DNA of 64,000 bases from an uncultured Lachnospiraceae bacterium. Lineage in GTDB: Bacteria > Bacillota > Clostridia > Lachnospirales > Lachnospiraceae. The translations under genes and the position numbers were made by a program. The notes under the pieces were generated by a model. That model searched no databases, was not told the origin of the DNA, and saw nothing but the letters and a program-made list of their open reading frames with translations. Location: assembly GCA_905199445.1 (NCBI GenBank), contig CAJKGK010000002.1, positions 1 through 64,000 on the forward strand, read 5' to 3'. Shown here piece by piece: positions 8,114 through 16,437 of the stretch (within the stretch, counting starts at the first letter, position 1; each line of letters opens with the position of its first letter).

Positions 8114-8983
8114 ATGAAAAAATTTATGATTGTTACCGACGGAAACAGTGATTTGACGGATGCATATGCCAGAGAACACGATATCCGTCTGATTTCTCTT
8201 TATTATAATATGGATGGAAAAATTTATGGCGGTGATGATGTGTTGTCACCGGAGGAATTTTATGCCAAAATGAGAGAAGGAAAGATGCCTACAACAATGG
8301 CCATTAATCCGGAAGTTGTTGAAAAAACCTACAGAGGCCTTATTGAAGAAGGCTATGACATTCTTCATATTTCTTTCTCATCAGCGTTGAGCGGCAGTCA
8401 TAATGTGGCAGCCATGGTCGGCCAGCAGCTTTGTGAAGAGATGGAGGATGTCAAAATCATTGTCATAGATTCTCTGAGTGCTTCCCTGGGGCAGGGGCTG
8501 CTTGTACACAAGGCCAATGAGATGCGTCGCAAGGGGGCTTCGCTTGAGGAGACTGCCCGGTGGGTGGAAGATCATAAATTAAATATATGTCATCAGTTTA
8601 CGGTAGATGATTTATTTCATCTCCATCGCGGCGGCCGTGTATCAAAGGCAACGGCGATCATTGGTTCCCTTGTCCAGGTGAAACCGGTGCTTCATGTAGA
8701 TAACGAGGGTCGTCTGATTGCTGTAGGCAAGGTCCGGGGCAGAAAAAAATCTTTGAATGCGCTTGTGGACCGGATGGCGGAAACAATGGGTGATCATTTG
8801 AAGGAAAATGATACGGTGTTTATAAGCCATGGAGACTGTCTGGAGGATGCCCGATATGTGGCAGATAAAGTAAAGGAACGTTTTGGCATTGATCAGTTTT
8901 ATATTGATTTTGTCAATCCTACGATTGGCGCTCACTCCGGACCTGGAACCGTTGCCCTGTTTTATATCGGAGAGACAAGATAA
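8114..8983 (+). CDS. DegV-family fatty-acid-binding protein
   Basis: The 289-residue protein has the DegV signature start, IVTDGNSDLTDAYA, and the conserved GVHISFSSALSGSHN-like block, here as ILHISFSSALSGSHN. It ends with HSGPGTVALFYIG, where the conserved His-Ser/Ile-Gly-Pro-Gly binds the lipid carboxylate. DegV/FakB proteins hold a fatty acid for phosphorylation by FakA; no fakA is in this window. AGGAGGAG precedes the ATG. A second DegV paralog lies after prfC. Monocistronic, with its own promoter. Confidence 0.9.
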   Translation: MKKFMIVTDGNSDLTDAYAREHDIRLISLYYNMDGKIYGGDDVLSPEEFYAKMREGKMPTTMAINPEVVEKTYRGLIEEGYDILHISFSSALSGSHNVAAMVGQQLCEEMEDVKIIVIDSLSASLGQGLLVHKANEMRRKGASLEETARWVEDHKLNICHQFTVDDLFHLHRGGRVSKATAIIGSLVQVKPVLHVDNEGRLIAVGKVRGRKKSLNALVDRMAETMGDHLKENDTVFISHGDCLEDARYVADKVKERFGIDQFYIDFVNPTIGAHSGPGTVALFYIGETR

Positions 8984-9021
8984 ATCCTTCGGGATAACAC
9001 AAATAATCCTGAGGCAATCCC

Positions 9022-9051
9022 TTGACAACCCTTCTTATATAAAGATATAAT
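9022..9051 (+). promoter_or_regulatory. prfC promoter
   Basis: Consensus TTGACA (9022-9027) and TATAAT (9046-9051) are 18 bases apart, about 75 bases before the GGAGGG ribosome site of prfC. Confidence 0.8.
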
Positions 9052-9133
9052 AATTTAGTTTGAAATTTATTTTGCAGGTTAAGACCCTTAAAATACAGAG
9101 GGTATGGATTTTTGATATACAGGAGGGCATTTT

Positions 9134-10726
9134 GTGGCTGATTTAAGGAAAGAAATTGAAAAAAGAAGAACATTTGCAATTATTTCCCACCCGGATGCCG
9201 GAAAGACGACGCTGACCGAAAAGTTCCTTCTTTACGGCGGTGCGATTAATCTGGCAGGTTCCGTTAAAGGAAAGAAAACGGCTAAGCATGCGGTTTCTGA
9301 CTGGATGGAGATTGAAAAAGAAAGAGGTATTTCTGTCACCTCATCTGTGATGCAGTTTAATTATGACGGTTATTGTATTAACATTCTGGATACGCCTGGA
9401 CACCAGGACTTCTCTGAGGATACCTATCGTACACTGATGGCGGCCGATTCCGCAGTGATGGTCATTGATGCTTCCAAAGGTGTGGAGGCTCAGACGATTA
9501 AGCTGTTTAAAGTTTGTCTGCTGAGAAATATTCCGATTTTTACATTTATCAACAAAATGGACCGTGAGGCCAATGACCCGTTTGATCTTTTGGATGAGAT
9601 TGAGTCTGTTCTGGGCATTAAAACATGTCCTATGAACTGGCCGATTGGAAACGGTAAGGATTTCAGAGGTGTCTATGACCGCCAAACCCGTCATATTCAC
9701 GCGTTCACTGCCTTTGCCAATGGACAGAAGGCCGTGGATGACCGGGATTTGACATTGGATTCACCGGAACTTCAGGGCGTCATCGGAGATGAGCTGTATG
9801 AAAAACTGCAGGAAGATGTTGAACTGCTGGACGGCGCCAGCAATGAGTTTAACCTGAAAGAGGTTTCAGAGGGACGGCTGTCACCTGTGTTTTTCGGTTC
9901 TGCGCTGACCAATTTTGGTATTGAATTATTTCTGAATTATTTCCTTGAAATGACATCAGCTCCCCTGCCAAGAATGTCTGATGACGGTCTTGTTGAATCT
10001 TTTGACCCGGATTTCAGCGCATTTGTGTTTAAGATTCAGGCAAATATGAATAAGGCACACAGAGACCGTATTGCCTTTATGAGAATCTGTTCCGGTAAGT
10101 TTGAGGCTGGAATGGAAGTTTATCATGTTCAGGGCAATAAGAAGCAGAAACTGCTTCAGCCTCAGCAGCTGATGGCTCAGGAACGTAAGATTGTTTCAGA
10201 AGCTTATGCAGGGGATATTATCGGCGTGTTCGACCCGGGTATTTTTTCCATTGGTGATACAATCTGTATGCCTGGACACAAGTTTGCCTTTGAAGGAATT
10301 CCGACCTTTGCACCCGAGCATTTTGCGAAAGTACGCCAGGTTGACACGATGAAGCGTAAGCAGTTTATTAAAGGCATTTCTCAGATTGCCCAGGAAGGTG
10401 CCATTCAGATTTTCCAGGAGTATAACACAGGAATGGAAGAAATTATTGTGGGTGTTGTTGGGGTTCTCCAGTTTGATGTTCTCAGACATCGTCTGCTTAC
10501 AGAGTATGGTGTTGAAATCCGTATGGAAAATATGCCGCATGAGCATATTCGCTGGGTGGCCAATAAAGAGGATGTGGATGTATCGAAGATTGTAGGTACA
10601 TCTGACATGAAGCGGATCAAGGATCTTAAAGGTAACCCGCTGCTTCTCTTTATTCATCCGTGGGCGGTGAACACGGTTTTAGATAAAAATGAAGGTCTTG
10701 AATTATCTGAATTTGGACGTTGGTAA
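9134..10726 (+). CDS. prfC: Peptide chain release factor 3
   Basis: RF3 is a translational GTPase that recycles RF1/RF2 from the ribosome after peptide release. The 530-residue length is typical. The G domain shows SHPDAGKTTLTEK (G1), RGISVTSS (G2), DTPGHQDFSEDTYR (G3) and NKMDRE (G4). The GTG start at 9134 follows AGGAGGG by six bases. The domain-2 and domain-3 regions are complete. It has its own consensus promoter and a hairpin after the stop. Confidence 0.96.
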   Translation: MADLRKEIEKRRTFAIISHPDAGKTTLTEKFLLYGGAINLAGSVKGKKTAKHAVSDWMEIEKERGISVTSSVMQFNYDGYCINILDTPGHQDFSEDTYRTLMAADSAVMVIDASKGVEAQTIKLFKVCLLRNIPIFTFINKMDREANDPFDLLDEIESVLGIKTCPMNWPIGNGKDFRGVYDRQTRHIHAFTAFANGQKAVDDRDLTLDSPELQGVIGDELYEKLQEDVELLDGASNEFNLKEVSEGRLSPVFFGSALTNFGIELFLNYFLEMTSAPLPRMSDDGLVESFDPDFSAFVFKIQANMNKAHRDRIAFMRICSGKFEAGMEVYHVQGNKKQKLLQPQQLMAQERKIVSEAYAGDIIGVFDPGIFSIGDTICMPGHKFAFEGIPTFAPEHFAKVRQVDTMKRKQFIKGISQIAQEGAIQIFQEYNTGMEEIIVGVVGVLQFDVLRHRLLTEYGVEIRMENMPHEHIRWVANKEDVDVSKIVGTSDMKRIKDLKGNPLLLFIHPWAVNTVLDKNEGLELSEFGRW

Positions 10727-10735
10727 TAAGTAATA

Positions 10736-10772
10736 AGAAGCCCGCAGCGGGATGATCCGCTGCGAGCTTCTT
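10736..10772 (+). terminator. Hairpin after prfC
   Basis: Arms AGAAGC-CCGCAGCGG and CCGCTGCG-AGCTTCT pair around GATGAT. The T tract is poor, so it may terminate weakly or only protect the 3' end. Confidence 0.55.
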
Positions 10773-10900
10773 GCGTATACAAATAAAAATTGTTTTGAGA
10801 ACGACTTGATGCGGTTCATATATGACAAAGTATAGTGTATGAAACAAAAAGATATGAAATAAAGCGGTATGAAACAAACACATATGAAGGAGGAAAATTT

Positions 10901-11788
10901 GTGGGAAAAGTAGCGGTGGTGACTGACAGTAACAGCGGGATTACCCAGGGACAGGCTTTGGCGATGGGAATTTTTGTTGTTCCAATGCCATTTAATATTG
11001 GAGATAAAACCTATCTGGAGGATATTGATTTAAGCCAGGATCAGTTTTATTCGATGCTGGGAGAAGGAACGAATATTTCAACGTCTCAGCCCTCACCGGA
11101 ATCTGTGATGCATCTGTGGGATGAAATTTTAAAAGAATATGATGAAATTGTGCATATCCCTATGTCCAGTGGTTTAAGCGGAACTTGTGATACAGCCAGG
11201 ATTCTCTCCCAGGAGTATGATGGCCGGGTGGTTGTTGTCAATAATCAAAGAATCTCTGTCACATTGCTTCAAAGTGTGGCCGATGCGGCAGCACTGGCAA
11301 AACAAGGGAAAGCTGCAGCTCAGATTAAAGAAATTCTTGAGCGTGATAAATTTGAATCCAGTATTTATATTATGGTCGATACACTGAAATATTTAAAAAA
11401 AGGAGGGCGGATTACGCCGGCTGCTGCGGCACTGGGAACTTTGCTTCGATTAAAACCGGTGCTTCAGATTCAGGGAGGAAAGCTGGATGCCTTTGCTAAA
11501 GCCAGAACGATAAAGCAGGCCAGAACCATGATGCTTGATGCCATGAAAAAGGATTTGGCCACAAGAATCGGAAATTCTCCGGCCGGTGAAAAGTGCAATT
11601 TATTTATTGCGCATACTCAGAATCAGGAAATGGCCGAAGATTTCAGGGAGGAAATCCATCGGGAATTTCCCAATCATAATATTTTAATTGCCCCACTCTC
11701 GCTGAGTGTGGCCTGCCATATTGGGCCGGGAGCCCTGGCTATTGCCTGCAGCCGTCAGCTTCCGGAGCTGGAAAACTGGGAAAATTAA
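10901..11788 (+). CDS. DegV-family protein (second paralog)
   Basis: The protein opens VGKVAVVTDSNSGITQGQA, the DegV N-terminal phosphate/lipid loop, has MSSGLSGTCDTA near residue 90 and closes with HIGPGALAIAC, the fatty-acid carboxylate site. The GTG at 10901 is chosen because AAGGAGG lies seven bases upstream and the domain starts there; the 22 extra codons upstream are low-complexity (repeated TATGAAA text at 10838-10888) and probably not translated. It is followed after 17 bases by the uracil permease gene, suggesting an operon. The functional link between the two is not obvious. Confidence 0.87.
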   Translation: MGKVAVVTDSNSGITQGQALAMGIFVVPMPFNIGDKTYLEDIDLSQDQFYSMLGEGTNISTSQPSPESVMHLWDEILKEYDEIVHIPMSSGLSGTCDTARILSQEYDGRVVVVNNQRISVTLLQSVADAAALAKQGKAAAQIKEILERDKFESSIYIMVDTLKYLKKGGRITPAAAALGTLLRLKPVLQIQGGKLDAFAKARTIKQARTMMLDAMKKDLATRIGNSPAGEKCNLFIAHTQNQEMAEDFREEIHREFPNHNILIAPLSLSVACHIGPGALAIACSRQLPELENWEN

Positions 11789-11805
11789 AAATGAGGTGAG
11801 ATGTT

Positions 11806-13098
11806 ATGAGTAAAGATAAAATGCTTGTAGGACAGCCGCCGGTGACGGATGCGCGGGTCCTCGGAATACCAAAGATGCTGCTTTTAGGGCTGCAGCATAT
11901 GTTTGCCATGTTTGGCGCAACGATTCTTGTCCCTCTGCTTACCGGGCTTAGTGTATCCACAACGTTGCTGATGGCCGGCGTGGGCACATTGCTGTTTCAT
12001 TTTCTGACAAAGGGGCGGGTCCCGGCTTTTCTTGGATCTTCCTTTGCTTTTCTTGGAGGATATGCAGCTGTGGCCCCTATGATTGACGGTAAGCCTAATA
12101 CAGAAATGCTGCCCTATGCCTGTGGCGGTGTGTTTGTGGCCGGTATAGTTTACCTGGTTATTGCGGCATTGATAAAAACATTCGGAATAAAACGTGTCAT
12201 GAAGTTTTTTCCACCGGTTGTGACAGGGCCTATGATCATTGCCATCGGTCTGACGCTGGCGCCTACGGCCATTAATAACTGCCGTACGGACTGGCTTCTG
12301 GCGATTGTGGCGATGGTGCTGATTATTATCTGTAATATATGGGGACGGGGGATGATCCGGATTATACCGATTATGATCGGTGTTGTAGGTGCTTATCTTG
12401 TAGCGATTGTTTTACAAAGAGTCGATTTTTCGGCCGTAACCAGTGCCGGTCTGGTGGATATTCCTTTGGATCCATCGGCGTTTGCCAAATTTGATATTAG
12501 TTCAATTATTACCATTCTTCCTATAGCACTGGCAACGGTTATGGAACATATCGGAGATATTTCTGCGATCGGTGCAACAACCGGTCAGAACTATATTGCA
12601 AATCCCGGGCTTCACAGAACAATGTGTGGAGATGGACTGGCGACAATGCTGGCGGCCTTAGTGGGCGGTCCGGCGAATACAACCTATGGTGAAAATACAG
12701 GTGTGCTGGCCATGAGTAATGTTCACGATCCCAGAGTCGTACGTCTGGCAGCTGTATTTGCCATTATCCTTTCATTTTTCCCTGCCGTGGCCGGCGTGAT
12801 TACTTCGATCCCATCAGCCATTGTCGGCGGTGTTTCCCTGCTTTTATATGGGATGATTTCTGCTATTGGTGTAAGAAATATGGTAGAGAATAAAGTGGAC
12901 CTTACCTTAAGCAGAAATATGATTATCTCTGCCAGCATTCTTGTGTGTGCCCTGGGCTTTAAATTTGCTGATGTCAGTGGCCTGACCTTCGCGATTGGTG
13001 ACATTCATATTGAATTTTCCGGCCTGGCAATCGCAGCAATCGCCGGCATTGGACTTAACGCGGTGCTTCCGGGAAATACGTATGAATTTAAAGATTAA
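11806..13098 (+). CDS. uraA: Uracil permease (NCS2 nucleobase:cation symporter)
   Basis: The 430-residue membrane protein has the UraA/NAT fold with about fourteen helices. Recognisable are GLQHMFAMFGATILVPLLTGL at residues 28-48, the QHM motif, FLGSSFAFL, PPVVTGPMIIAIGL and the later ATVMEHIGDISAIG with the nucleobase-binding Glu, then GGPANTTYGENTGVLA. UraA-type proteins import uracil with protons. Substrate assignment is by family resemblance; xanthine is less likely. The ATG has GAGGTGAG upstream. A strong terminator follows the stop. Confidence 0.9.
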   Translation: MSKDKMLVGQPPVTDARVLGIPKMLLLGLQHMFAMFGATILVPLLTGLSVSTTLLMAGVGTLLFHFLTKGRVPAFLGSSFAFLGGYAAVAPMIDGKPNTEMLPYACGGVFVAGIVYLVIAALIKTFGIKRVMKFFPPVVTGPMIIAIGLTLAPTAINNCRTDWLLAIVAMVLIIICNIWGRGMIRIIPIMIGVVGAYLVAIVLQRVDFSAVTSAGLVDIPLDPSAFAKFDISSIITILPIALATVMEHIGDISAIGATTGQNYIANPGLHRTMCGDGLATMLAALVGGPANTTYGENTGVLAMSNVHDPRVVRLAAVFAIILSFFPAVAGVITSIPSAIVGGVSLLLYGMISAIGVRNMVENKVDLTLSRNMIISASILVCALGFKFADVSGLTFAIGDIHIEFSGLAIAAIAGIGLNAVLPGNTYEFKD

Positions 13099-13148
13099 AA
13101 GGAAAAGTGGGACATATCAGTCTTAACCCCTGTTCTATGATTGTGAGG

Positions 13149-13203
13149 CAGCTCCAACAACTCCGGGTTTTAACCCCTGGATTTGTTGGAGCTGTCTTTT
13201 TGA
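13149..13203 (+). terminator. Terminator after uracil permease
   Basis: CAGCTCCAACAA and TTGTTGGAGCTG form a perfect 12-bp stem with an inner GGGTTTTAACCC pairing, followed by a T-rich tail. Confidence 0.9.
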
Positions 13204-13204
13204 C

Positions 13205-13233
13205 TTGATATTGTGAAAGAAATTTGGTATACT
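13205..13233 (+). promoter_or_regulatory. Promoter of the mini-cytochrome gene
   Basis: TTGATA (13205-13210) and TATACT (13228-13233) with 17-base spacing; the -10 has an upstream TGG. The gene begins 45 bases downstream. Confidence 0.7.
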
Positions 13234-13278
13234 TTGATAGTTAGTTTAGAATAACTCACTACATATAAAGGAGATGTT

Positions 13279-13641
13279 ATGGATTTAATTATTTTTAGCA
13301 GAGTGCTTTCCGGTGTATCGGTCGTGCTGCTTAGTCTTTGCGCATTGGCATCCTTTCGGCGGTGTCCTGCGTGCGGTCCTTTGATGAAGCAGATACTTAA
13401 GTTTCACAATATATATGGTTTTATTCTTGTGTTTACGTCCGTAATCCATGGTGTCCTTGCAGGATCAAAGCCGGGAATGATCAGCGGAAAGCTGACCTGG
13501 ATGCTGTTGCTTGTTCTCACTTTATTTGCGGTCTTAAAAAAACGGATCAGCTATAAAGTGTGGCTGAATCTTCACAGGGGGCTGTCTCTGGTCCTTTGTA
13601 TTCTTGTTGCTTTTCATGTAGGGTATTGTATTTTTTTATGA
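13279..13641 (+). CDS. Small four-helix membrane protein with two H-x13-H pairs (b-type cytochrome-like)
   Basis: The 120-residue protein has four hydrophobic segments (about residues 4-25, 44-62, 72-86 and 102-119). Histidines 43 and 57 and histidines 99 and 113 form two pairs, each spaced 14 residues apart. That spacing is the heme-ligation pattern of cytochrome b and ferric-reductase/NOX membrane domains, so two stacked b hemes in the membrane are predicted. A CPAC motif at residues 29-32 lies on the loop after helix 1. No flavin or iron-sulfur partner gene is adjacent. AAGGAGATG precedes the ATG. Function beyond likely membrane electron transfer is unknown. Confidence 0.7.
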   Translation: MDLIIFSRVLSGVSVVLLSLCALASFRRCPACGPLMKQILKFHNIYGFILVFTSVIHGVLAGSKPGMISGKLTWMLLLVLTLFAVLKKRISYKVWLNLHRGLSLVLCILVAFHVGYCIFL

Positions 13642-13681
13642 TGTCCCTGAGAATGTTCAGGATATAAGATAGGGGTGAAGA

Positions 13682-13711
13682 AATAAAACAGCCCTGAAAT
13701 TTTTTCAGGGC
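13682..13711 (-). terminator. Terminator of downstream tRNA-Leu copy
   Basis: On the minus strand GCCCTGAAA and TTTCAGGGC pair and are followed by TGTTTTATTT. It lies ten bases beyond the tRNA 3' end. Confidence 0.85.
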
Positions 13712-13721
13712 AAAAAAATAA

Positions 13722-13804
13722 TGCAGAAGATGGGAGTTGAACCCACACGCCCTTGCGAGCACTAGAACCTGAATCTAGCGCGTCTGCCATTCCGCCACTT
13801 CTGC
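13722..13804 (-). tRNA. tRNA-Leu, anticodon CAG
   Basis: The acceptor arms GCAGAAG and CTTCTGC with discriminator A, a D arm beginning TGGCGGAATGGCAGACGC, an anticodon stem CTAGA/TCTAG around the loop TTCAGGT (anticodon CAG), a long class II variable arm (TGCTCGCAAGGGCG) and the T arm GTGGGTTCAACTCCCAT are all visible. CCA is not encoded. A second identical copy lies 197 bases away. Confidence 0.95.
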
Positions 13805-13815
13805 ATGTGCTTATT

Positions 13816-13843
13816 ATAATACCATATTTTAAAAAAAAAGCAA
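13816..13843 (-). promoter_or_regulatory. Promoter of the tRNA-Leu gene at 13722-13804
   Basis: Minus-strand TTGCTT (13838-13843) and TATTAT (13816-13821) are 16 bases apart, with TGG before the -10. Confidence 0.65.
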
Positions 13844-13878
13844 GACCTAAATCCATTCTTTTTAGATAATTTTCGGAC

Positions 13879-13908
13879 AAAAAAACAGCTCTGAAGCTTT
13901 TTCGGAGC
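13879..13908 (-). terminator. Terminator of upstream tRNA-Leu copy
   Basis: Minus-strand GCTCCGA and TCAGAGC pair with one mismatch and are followed by TGTTTTTTT. It separates the two tRNA genes, so each copy is its own transcription unit. Confidence 0.75.
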
Positions 13909-13918
13909 AAAAAAATAA

Positions 13919-14001
13919 TGCAGAAGATGGGAGTTGAACCCACACGCCCTTGCGAGCACTAGAACCTGAATCTAGCGCGTCTGCCATTCCGCCACTTCTG
14001 C
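13919..14001 (-). tRNA. tRNA-Leu, anticodon CAG (second copy)
   Basis: Identical over all 83 bases to the copy at 13722-13804, including the variable arm. Flanking bases on both sides (the A-rich 3' flank and CATGTG at the 5' side) are also shared, pointing to a recent tandem duplication of roughly 197 bases. Confidence 0.95.
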
Positions 14002-14009
14002 ATGTGTTT

Positions 14010-14037
14010 ATAATACCATATTTCCGAAAAAATGCAA
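14010..14037 (-). promoter_or_regulatory. Promoter of the second tRNA-Leu copy
   Basis: Minus-strand TTGCAT (14032-14037) and TATTAT (14010-14015), spacing 16. The same layout as the other copy, with a diverged -35 region. Confidence 0.65.
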
Positions 14038-14233
14038 GCCCTTAATTAAAAATTTTTGGATTTTTTGGATTAATTGCAAAAAAATATACTTTTTCAAATT
14101 GCAGCCGAAGTGGAATTCTTTCCTGAATTGTTGTATACTGATTAAAGACAGGATCGGTATCCAGTCCTTAATGATCAGTGAATTGTTTGTTCCATAAAAA
14201 CAGATGAATGGAAATAGAAAGGGGAATTGCATC

Positions 14234-14752
14234 ATGAATGAAGCTGTAAAAGCCATTATTGAACGAAGAAGCTGTAAAGCATATCAGCCGGAGCACCTGA
14301 AGAAGGCGGAGCTGGACGTGATTTTAAAAGCTGGACTGAATGCGCCCTCCGGAAGAAATCTTCAGCCTCAGAGATTTGTTGTTGTACAGAATCCTGAACT
14401 GGTAAAGAAATTGTCCCGTATGAATGCCGCCGTGATGGGCGTCGATACGGATCCGTTTTACGGCGCTCCGGATGTGATTATTGTATTTTCTGTTAAAATG
14501 GGAAATACGTATCTGCAGGATGGAAGTCTGGCCATGGGAAATTTAATGAATGCGGCCTATGGTATGGGAATCGGCTCCCGTTGGATTCACCGCGCCAAGG
14601 AAATGTTTGAGAATGAAGAAGGCAGGGAGTTACTGCGCACATGGGGAATTACAGAAGATGTTGTAGGTATCGGCTGCTGTATTTTGGGCTATCCGGCCGA
14701 AGTGCCTGCACCAAAGGCACAGGTCGAAGGCCGTGTGATTTATGCGGACTGA
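14234..14752 (+). CDS. Nitroreductase-family FMN-dependent oxidoreductase
   Basis: The 172-residue protein begins NEAVKAIIERRSCKAYQPEHL, the conserved RRS.R/K.y.. FMN-phosphate segment. It continues with LNAPSGRNLQPQRFVVVQ (FMN isoalloxazine loop), AMGNLMNAAYGMGIGSRWI and a closing GIGCCILGYPAEVP. Such proteins reduce nitroaromatics, quinones or flavin-like substrates with NAD(P)H; the natural substrate is not predictable. The start at 14234 sits ten bases after AAAGGGG; ten upstream codons in frame lack a ribosome site. It is followed by rsmI after 65 bases. Confidence 0.88.
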   Translation: MNEAVKAIIERRSCKAYQPEHLKKAELDVILKAGLNAPSGRNLQPQRFVVVQNPELVKKLSRMNAAVMGVDTDPFYGAPDVIIVFSVKMGNTYLQDGSLAMGNLMNAAYGMGIGSRWIHRAKEMFENEEGRELLRTWGITEDVVGIGCCILGYPAEVPAPKAQVEGRVIYAD

Positions 14753-14817
14753 CTGTCCCGGATGCCTTATGTCCAGACAGTTTATATTCAGACATCTTAC
14801 ACTAGGAGGAATTTTTT

Positions 14818-15666
14818 ATGCCGGGAAAACTTTATTTGTGCGCAACGCCCATTGGAAATCTGGATGATATAACATTTCGTGTGGTGGAAACACTTAAAAA
14901 GGTTGATCTGATAGCGGCGGAGGATACACGTCACAGTATTAAGCTGCTGAATCATTTTGAAATCAAGACACCGATGACCAGCTACCATGAGTTTAATAAA
15001 ATCGAAAAAGCCAGGTATCTTGTAGAGCAGCTGGAGGCTGGCGTGAATATCGCACTGGTGACAGATGCGGGAACGCCGGGAATTTCCGACCCGGGAGAGG
15101 AGCTGGTGAAATTTTGCCTGGAGGCTGGGATCGAAGTGACTTCTCTGCCTGGACCGGCGGCCTGTATTACCGCATTAACCATGTCCGGGATGCATACAAG
15201 ACGTTTTTGTTTTGAAGGCTTCCTGCCCGTTGATAAGAAGGAGCGGGAAGTTGTTTTGCAGCGTTTGGGGCAGGAAACGCGGACAACGGTTATGTATGAA
15301 GCGCCGCACCGGCTGTTAAAAACGCTGACTGCGCTGGAACCGGTGCTTGGAAATCGAAAAATTGCTTTTTGTAAAGAACTGACGAAGAAATATGAGAATC
15401 GCATAGAAATGACCGTGCCTCAGGCCATGAACTATTATGAAGAAAATGAACCCAGGGGAGAGTTTGTGCTTGTGATTGAAGGCCTGGATCCCCAGGTGCT
15501 TATGCAGGAAAAGCAGTCCGCCTGGGAAAAGATGGATATTAAGGATCATGTCCGTATGTATATGGAGCAGGGCATGGGTAAAAAAGAGGCCATGAAGGCG
15601 GCAGCTGCTGACCGTGGAATAGGAAAACGCGACGTTTATCAGATGCTTCTTGAGCAAAAGGACTGA
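14818..15666 (+). CDS. rsmI: 16S rRNA (cytidine1402-2'-O)-methyltransferase
   Basis: RsmI adds the 2'-O-methyl group to C1402 in the decoding centre of 16S rRNA using SAM. The 282-residue protein carries LYLCATPIGNLDDITFRVVE at the start, AAEDTRHSIKLL, the SAM-loop LVTDAGTPGISDPGEELV, LPGPAACITAL and FCKELTKKYE. These are the diagnostic YraL/RsmI blocks of the tetrapyrrole-methylase fold. GGAGGAAT precedes the ATG. The gene is complete and is followed after 51 bases by a MarR regulator. Confidence 0.95.
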   Translation: MPGKLYLCATPIGNLDDITFRVVETLKKVDLIAAEDTRHSIKLLNHFEIKTPMTSYHEFNKIEKARYLVEQLEAGVNIALVTDAGTPGISDPGEELVKFCLEAGIEVTSLPGPAACITALTMSGMHTRRFCFEGFLPVDKKEREVVLQRLGQETRTTVMYEAPHRLLKTLTALEPVLGNRKIAFCKELTKKYENRIEMTVPQAMNYYEENEPRGEFVLVIEGLDPQVLMQEKQSAWEKMDIKDHVRMYMEQGMGKKEAMKAAAADRGIGKRDVYQMLLEQKD

Positions 15667-15717
15667 ATCGTATATAATAATTATAAAACCGCCAAAATCG
15701 CAGAAAGGAGGCCTTTC

Positions 15718-16152
15718 ATGGACGCTTATCATCAGTTAAATTCCATACTTGTTCAGTTATTTAATAACACTATGGATATTGAACGTAAATATGTACTGAA
15801 AAGTGAATTTAAAAATATATCTGTCAATGACATGCACATCCTGGATGCGATTGGTACGGGGGTTTCACAGAACATGTCTTCCGTTGCAAAAAAGGTGGGT
15901 GTGACTGTGGGAACCCTGACGATTGCGATCAACAGTCTTGTTAAAAAAGGATATGTTGTACGGGTGCGCAGTGAGTCAGACCGCCGGGTTGTCCTTATTT
16001 CCCTTTCGGAGCTGGGAAATAAGGCCTATGAATACCATAGAGATTTCCACCTTAAAATGGTTGAAGCCATGCGTCAGGGCCTGGATGAAAACCAGTGTGA
16101 GATTCTTGTAAAGGCGCTGACCAATCTGGGTGAGTATTTCACAAAGGTTTGA
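15718..16152 (+). CDS. MarR-family transcriptional regulator
   Basis: The 144-residue protein has the MarR winged helix: NDMHILDAIGTG, then the recognition region MSSVAKKVGVTVGTLTIAINSLVKKGYVVR and the wing SESDRRVVLISLSELG. It resembles the MarR/FabT-type repressors found near fatty-acid genes in Firmicutes, but no fab genes are nearby, so the target is open. AAAGGAGG precedes the ATG. Its stop lies only seven bases from the stop of the convergent gene at 16160. Confidence 0.88.
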   Translation: MDAYHQLNSILVQLFNNTMDIERKYVLKSEFKNISVNDMHILDAIGTGVSQNMSSVAKKVGVTVGTLTIAINSLVKKGYVVRVRSESDRRVVLISLSELGNKAYEYHRDFHLKMVEAMRQGLDENQCEILVKALTNLGEYFTKV

Positions 16153-16159
16153 TCTCTGC

Positions 16160-16414
16160 TTAAAGCGGGACGACTGTTTTTTCTCTTCCCTGTCTGCTGA
16201 CCTTATAATAAGCTGCATCTGTGTATGCACTGAGAAGATCTGAAATTCGGTCAAAATCCTGGCAGGCAAAACGCACAGCCAGTCCGCAGCCGGCGGTTAC
16301 CTGTGTGGGGACCGGAATGATTCGTATGGACAGTTGCGCGTCAGTCAGTTTTTTTTCGGCGGCAATGGCATGGTGCGTACTGTCAAAGGCTGCGATACAA
16401 AAATTTTCTGTCAT
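16160..16414 (-). CDS. DUF3343-like small protein (putative Se/S carrier-like)
   Basis: The 84-residue protein has the layout of DUF3343: an N-terminal CIAAFDSTHHAIAAEKKL, a central PVPTQVTAGCGLAVRF with the conserved Cys-Gly-Leu, and a short C-terminal helix. Members of the family have been annotated as putative selenium/sulfur carriers because of that Cys; the function is unproven. GGAGTTGAC lies before the ATG. The family name is from memory of the motif, not from a search. It is convergent with the MarR gene, with no terminator between them. Confidence 0.75.
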   Translation of the reverse strand: MTENFCIAAFDSTHHAIAAEKKLTDAQLSIRIIPVPTQVTAGCGLAVRFACQDFDRISDLLSAYTDAAYYKVSRQGREKTVVPL

Positions 16415-16437
16415 ATCATGTCAACTCCTGTTTGCCC

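Noticed and set aside
13722..14001. Attachment site or integron from the duplicated tRNA-Leu
   Set aside because: Both copies are complete tRNA genes and no integrase or phage gene lies nearby. Simple tandem duplication explains it.
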